DNA from: CAYUBI01 sp964443005
Lineage (GTDB): Bacteria > Margulisbacteria > Riflemargulisbacteria > GWF2-35-9 > CAYUBI01
Assembly (NCBI GenBank): GCA_964443005.1
Contig: CAYUBI010000041.1
Location: 1-20,134, forward strand
Reading direction: 5' to 3'
DNA: 20,134 nt
Under the pieces are notes generated by a model. It searched no databases and was not told the origin of the DNA. It saw only the letters and a list, made by a program, of their open reading frames with translations. Positions 17,379 to 20,134 of this stretch are shown here, one piece after another. Position 1 is the first letter of the stretch. Each line of letters starts with the position of its first letter. The translations under genes were made by a program, and so were the position numbers.

Positions 17379-17388
17379 NNNNNNNNNN
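17379..17388. other. Assembly gap (10 N) between ispG and a repeat-protein gene
   Basis: Ten undetermined bases hide the ispG stop codon and lie 6 bases from the stop of the opposite-strand gene. Both are convergent 3' ends. The real distance is unknown, and adjacency of the flanks is only as good as the scaffolding. Coding frames that appear to cross the gap are artefacts. Confidence 0.95.
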
Positions 17389-17394
17389 ATAAGG

Positions 17395-18534
17395 CTAATA
17401 ACCACCCGTCGTACTCTCAAAAACCGTAATCGGAAGTTGCTTCACCACCCACATTGCATTTACTCCCGAATTATTAGTGAATGTACAATTTCCGGTAGTA
17501 CCTGTTAAGCTAAGATTCGCGTCAGATAAATGCGACATGACGTCCGTGAATTCGTTGTAAGTGTATCCATGTGCGTTATACATGATTCGGTAAACATGTC
17601 CCCCAATGATATTTGTGCTTTGCATAGAGCAGACCGTAATTGAAACCTTTCCATCTCCTGCGCACGAATTCAGATTAGATATGCCTCCACTTGCTGCTGG
17701 CGCAAGAGTCCCACTACCGCATATGTTGCCATATGGAACATTTAGATTGCTACCTTTAAATGCTGTAGAACTCACGATAGTGCCGTTTACGAAAATAGTA
17801 TTTGCACTAATCGTTCCAGCTACTTCTAGTTTTGCAGATGGCGATATAGTCCCGATGCCAACGTTGCCGCCGCTTAATAACGTCATCGCCACTACCTGAT
17901 TAGGCGCAAGTTGCACACCTGTTGGCCCAACGGTTCCAAATACCGATGCATAAGCAAGGTCTCCCGTTGCCAGTGTTCCAGCTGATGTCCCTTCTACTCC
18001 TAGCAATAATCGTCCGCTAGTATTAATCATATCGCCAAATAAATATCCTGTCCCAGCCGAAGAAGCCCCAAATCGAAATATTTGATTATTACCCGCTGTT
18101 TCCGCATCAAGTTTACAACTAGGCGCTGTTGTTCCGATACCAACGTTGCCGTTTTTAATAATTACATTGCCATTAGGACTAATCACTATTCCGCCTGTTG
18201 CATTTATGGTTAATGAGCCATTTGAGCCTACAGCAAAGTCCACGTAGTTGGATAAGTCATACGCCAATCGAAGTGGCGACTTGTTTTGCGTTCGAATTTC
18301 CAGTTTAACGCCATTCGAGTATGCTGGAAGCCGCTCAATTGCATCCTGAAATAAAAATGTCCCATTTGTACTAATCATTTGTTGAAAGAGTTGGCTATTG
18401 GGGAATGTGTAAATCGGTCCAGCTAGCGCAGACGAATCAATTCTGCAGCCTTGGCATAGCTCCGAGCCCCATGGGAAAGCGAAGGACGTAAGAAGGAAAA
18501 GCAGAACGAGAAGAACAGGCTTGAAAAATTGCAT
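17395..18534 (-). CDS. Secreted protein with two GNVGIG units, no S74 domain
   Basis: This is a 379-residue exported protein of unknown function. A signal peptide (MQFFKPVLLVLLFLLTSFAF) is followed by a CQGC pair. A segment of about 90 residues (FLFQDAIERLPAYSNGVKLE) leads into beta-rich Gly/Asn sequence. GNVGIGTTAPSCKLDAE and GNVGIGTISPSAKLEVAG match the fibre protein at the left of the window. Instead of an S74 chaperone it ends in a distinct domain of about 110 residues from GNICGSGTLAP, with several Cys (CAGDGK, ITVCSM, GNCTFTN) and the aromatic stretch YRIMYNAHGYTYNEF, perhaps disulfide-bonded and ligand-binding. The stop (TAG) is 6 bases from the gap, so the gene appears complete. No good ribosome-binding site was seen. 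It may be a short fibre or adhesin. Confidence 0.75.
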   Translation of the reverse strand: MQFFKPVLLVLLFLLTSFAFPWGSELCQGCRIDSSALAGPIYTFPNSQLFQQMISTNGTFLFQDAIERLPAYSNGVKLEIRTQNKSPLRLAYDLSNYVDFAVGSNGSLTINATGGIVISPNGNVIIKNGNVGIGTTAPSCKLDAETAGNNQIFRFGASSAGTGYLFGDMINTSGRLLLGVEGTSAGTLATGDLAYASVFGTVGPTGVQLAPNQVVAMTLLSGGNVGIGTISPSAKLEVAGTISANTIFVNGTIVSSTAFKGSNLNVPYGNICGSGTLAPAASGGISNLNSCAGDGKVSITVCSMQSTNIIGGHVYRIMYNAHGYTYNEFTDVMSHLSDANLSLTGTTGNCTFTNNSGVNAMWVVKQLPITVFESTTGGY

Positions 18535-18604
18535 CTTATGTGAATTGCACTACGTATGATTCTAAATGAGCAATAATTTTTTGTTTAATTTTTTGTAACT
18601 GGCT

Positions 18605-18702
18605 AGGTCCCCTGAAAAATAAATGTACCGTCGATCAATTTGTTGATGGCATCGAAGATGTTCATGTATTGTAATCATTTCTTTGGTAAATTTAGAGGAC
18701 CT
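18605..18702. repeat. Imperfect inverted repeat bounding about 98 bases of non-coding sequence
   Basis: AGGTCCCCTGAA (18605-18616) and TTTAGAGGACCT (18691-18702) match as inverted repeats at 10 of 12 positions. The interior contains a short minus-strand reading frame (MNIFDAINKL, stopping within the left arm) and a small ATCAA/TTGAT hairpin. The arrangement resembles the ends of a miniature transposable element or a decayed insertion-sequence fragment, but no target duplication was identified. The rest of the 235-base intergenic region holds nothing else I can name. Confidence 0.3.
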
Positions 18703-18769
18703 TTGGGTTAGATAATTTTCTGTATCTTTTTGTCTCTAAATTACATCTATTAGTCTGGAGGGTAATAAT

Positions 18770-18922
18770 ATGAAACTAATCATTGCAAGTATACTCGGTG
18801 GCATTTTAGGATTTGCTTATTATAAAATCGTTGGTTGTAGGTCTGGAGTGTGTCCTATTACGAGTAATCCGTATATTTCAATTGTTTTTGGCGCTCTATT
18901 AGGTGCAATGTGGATCAAATAA
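18770..18922 (+). CDS. DUF6132-like 50-residue membrane protein
   Basis: This is a small membrane protein of 50 residues with GGAGG (18758-18762) about 7 bases before the ATG. Two Gly-rich hydrophobic segments (about residues 3-18, IIASILGGILGFAYY, and 34-48, ISIVFGALLGAMW) flank a loop with two cysteines: VGCRSGVCPITSNPY. The GC....C.ITSNPY pattern matches my recollection of DUF6132-type proteins, often found near rhodanese or sulfur/metal-handling genes. The function is unknown; the paired Cys could be redox-active or bind metal or persulfide. It stands alone between a repeat-protein gene and rpiB, transcribed toward rpiB with 126 bases between them. Confidence 0.75.
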   Translation: MKLIIASILGGILGFAYYKIVGCRSGVCPITSNPYISIVFGALLGAMWIK

Positions 18923-19008
18923 AACGATCGTAATTTGTCATATTTTGTGATAGAGATTGCTGATTAATAAACTCTATTCCTTTTCGAATACTCATTTTGA
19001 AACTGAAA

Positions 19009-19036
19009 TGATATACTATTCTTATTCAAGAATAAG
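19009..19036 (+). promoter_or_regulatory. rpiB promoter with palindrome over the leader and ribosome-binding site
   Basis: TGA-TATACT (19009-19017) is an extended -10 element with a 5/6 hexamer; the -35 is poor. Just downstream, CTTATTC (19021-19027) and GAATAAG (19030-19036) form an inverted repeat around two bases. It covers the expected transcription start and runs into the AAGGAG (19034-19039) of rpiB. It could be an operator or a small mRNA hairpin masking the ribosome-binding site. Confidence 0.5.
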
Positions 19037-19048
19037 GAGCTAATTATT

Positions 19049-19489
19049 ATGACGTCAATTGCGTTAGCCAGTGATCATGGCGGATTTACTTTAAAAGAAA
19101 TTATAAAATCTTACTTGATTCAGTCTGGTAATCATCAGTTGATTGATCTTGGAACTAATAACGAACAATCAGTAGATTATCCTGAATATGCAGTAAAAGC
19201 AGCACAAGCAGTGTTAAATAAAGATGTAGATGTGGCTATTATATTTTGTGGCACAGGAATTGGCATTTCAATCGCAGCCAATAAAATGCCAGGAATCCGT
19301 GCTGCTTTATGCTATGATGTATATACTGCAAAAATGGCGAAAGCCCATAATAATGCTAATATATTAGCCTTAGGCGGACGAACTATGCTGCCTGAAAACG
19401 CAATGGCTATTGTTGAGATTTGGTTAAATACTGCGTATGAAGGTGGACGGCATCAACGTCGGTTAGACCAAATAAAAGCTTTGGAATAG
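19049..19489 (+). CDS. rpiB: Ribose-5-phosphate isomerase B
   Basis: This is a 146-residue cytoplasmic enzyme of the RpiB/LacAB family, interconverting ribulose-5-phosphate and ribose-5-phosphate in the pentose phosphate pathway. The family residues are present: ASDHGG with Asp9-His10, VDYPEY near 42-47, the proton-transfer Cys67 in FCGTGIGIS, NKMPGIRAALCYD, and His100 in AHNNAN followed by LALGGR. A Cys at the base position and the overall length favour RpiB over a LacA/LacB galactose-6-phosphate isomerase subunit. The start has AAGGAG 9 bases upstream. It appears monocistronic and converges on the S74-domain gene at the right edge. Confidence 0.95.
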   Translation: MTSIALASDHGGFTLKEIIKSYLIQSGNHQLIDLGTNNEQSVDYPEYAVKAAQAVLNKDVDVAIIFCGTGIGISIAANKMPGIRAALCYDVYTAKMAKAHNNANILALGGRTMLPENAMAIVEIWLNTAYEGGRHQRRLDQIKALE

Positions 19490-19571
19490 AAATATTTTGC
19501 GCTTTTTCTGTATTTGAAGAACAAGTTTTCCAATGTCAATTTTTATATTTTTTAATCCAACTGCAGTAGCC

Positions 19572-19604
19572 ATCAAACGACTATTTAGTTAATAGTCGTT
19601 TGAT
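19572..19604. terminator. Perfect 14-bp hairpin across the stop of the right-hand S74 gene
   Basis: ATCAAACGACTATT (19572-19585) and AATAGTCGTTTGAT (19591-19604) are perfectly complementary around a 5-base loop. The stem contains the last seven codons and the TAG stop of the minus-strand gene and extends nine bases past the stop. It also lies 83 bases after the rpiB stop on the other strand. No strong T-tract follows on either strand. A bidirectional terminator or 3' mRNA stabiliser is most likely. Confidence 0.65.
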
Positions 19605-20134
19605 CTCAGCTATTTCTTGTTCTAAAATTTTAATCTTCGTATCATACGCAGTTTTCAGCTCCTTAATCTCGGCGTTCTTACTAGCTAACTCAGCATCTTT
19701 TTCTGCTTTGAGCGTTTTAATGTCGCTTTCATTTTTAAATTCAAGTTCCTTAATTGCTTCTACAAGAAGCGCTTCAACTCCATTCTTTTCAAGAGCCTTA
19801 TAACCGTCAGGTTGTGTTTTTACCCATTCAGGTATAATTGGTTCAACTTCTTGCGCAATAAATCCACGTTGCACGCCAATTCCTTTTACTGGGTCTTTCC
19901 ATTGAAACATTACCCCTCGTAATTTGTTAACAGTTTCTAATGCATCTTTAATTGACCGAATATCGGTCTTTAATCGAACATCCGAAAGATTTGTCCATAC
20001 TCCAGTTGAGTTAGCAGCTGTTCCATTGACTTCTAGTTTATAATTTGGGCCAGTAGTCCCAATGCCAACGTTGCCGCCAGCATCTGCTCTAACTAAATTA
20101 GGTTCTGGTACTGCCGAGAAGAACTGTACTTCTT
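19581..20134 (-). CDS. Second GNVGIG/peptidase S74 fibre protein, C-terminal part (5' end outside window)
   Basis: The frame is open to the right edge, so the N-terminus lies beyond the window; the ATG at 19910 is internal to the S74 domain. The visible 184 residues start with a GNVGIGTT unit (about 20050-20080) followed by YKLEVNGTA. A complete S74 intramolecular chaperone follows: LSDVRLKTD with the Ser (codon 19985-19983) and Lys (codon 19970-19968) of the self-cleavage dyad, then LRGVMFQWKD, GFIAQEVEPIIPEWV and VEALLVEAIKEL. A charged coiled coil of about 50 residues ends EIAEIKRLLTK, nearly identical to the end of the left-hand fibre (EISEIKRLLIK). It is thus a paralogue of the gene at 3-3923, facing the opposite way. 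Confidence 0.88.
   Translation of the reverse strand, partial: EVQFFSAVPEPNLVRADAGGNVGIGTTGPNYKLEVNGTAANSTGVWTNLSDVRLKTDIRSIKDALETVNKLRGVMFQWKDPVKGIGVQRGFIAQEVEPIIPEWVKTQPDGYKALEKNGVEALLVEAIKELEFKNESDIKTLKAEKDAELASKNAEIKELKTAYDTKIKILEQEIAEIKRLLTK

Noticed and set aside
17389..17508. ispG frame continuing beyond the N gap
   Set aside because: The residues after the gap have no IspG similarity and are antisense to the 379-residue repeat protein; the continuity is an artefact of the N run.
19600..19803. Plus-strand open frame of 67 codons
   Set aside because: It is antisense to the coiled coil of the S74 protein and is Ser/Leu-rich only because Lys/Glu codons are read in reverse.
1..20134. Prophage
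   Set aside because: S74 and tail-fibre-like sequences suggest phage, but no terminase, capsid, portal, baseplate, lysis, integrase or attachment site was seen, and neighbours are chromosomal metabolism and efflux genes.

Overview
The window is AT-rich DNA from a bacterium with two membranes: it encodes two TolC-like outer-membrane channels, an RND pump, a lipoprotein and signal-peptide-bearing outer-membrane-like proteins. Two short runs of N (1786-1796 and 17379-17388) indicate a draft, probably metagenomic, scaffold. The lineage cannot be fixed from the sequence. Proteins with the 'GNVGIGTT.P' repeat in a diderm, low-GC background would suit an uncultured candidate phylum such as Margulisbacteria, but this is a weak inference. 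No rRNA, tRNA, CRISPR array, integrase or intact transposase was seen.

Layout. (1) 1-3923, plus: the 3' part of a giant fibre-like protein, with twelve GNVGIG-type units and a C-terminal peptidase S74 (intramolecular chaperone) domain plus coiled coil. (2) 4045-9920, plus: a tightly coupled copper/silver efflux operon of a YtkA/FixH-like lipoprotein, a TolC/CusC-type channel, a CusB-type adaptor and a CusA-type RND pump. The pump keeps the three methionines of the periplasmic metal site. (3) 9981-10916, plus: a PfkB-family sugar-phosphate kinase (1-phosphofructokinase type), ending in a hairpin shared with the convergent gene. (4) 10967-11924, minus: a secreted beta-barrel-like protein with a strong sigma70-type promoter, and an orphan antitoxin-like small protein. 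(5) 12022-16196, minus: a tripartite exporter operon in the order TolC, MacA-like adaptor, MacB ABC transporter. (6) 16330-17378, plus: ispG (isoprenoid synthesis), divergent from the exporter and cut at its 3' end by the second gap. (7) 17395-18534, minus: a secreted 379-residue protein with two GNVGIG units and no S74 domain. (8) 18770-18922, plus: a 50-residue DUF6132-like membrane protein. (9) 19049-19489, plus: rpiB. (10) 19581-20134, minus: the 3' end of a second S74/GNVGIG protein that runs off the window.

The window mixes housekeeping metabolism (ispG, rpiB, PfkB-type kinase) with two envelope-spanning pumps. Three members of one fibre-like surface-protein family lie among these chromosomal genes with no phage structural genes nearby. 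That family is the most distinctive feature here. Its members share the short glycine-rich unit, and two also share the self-processing C-terminal chaperone.
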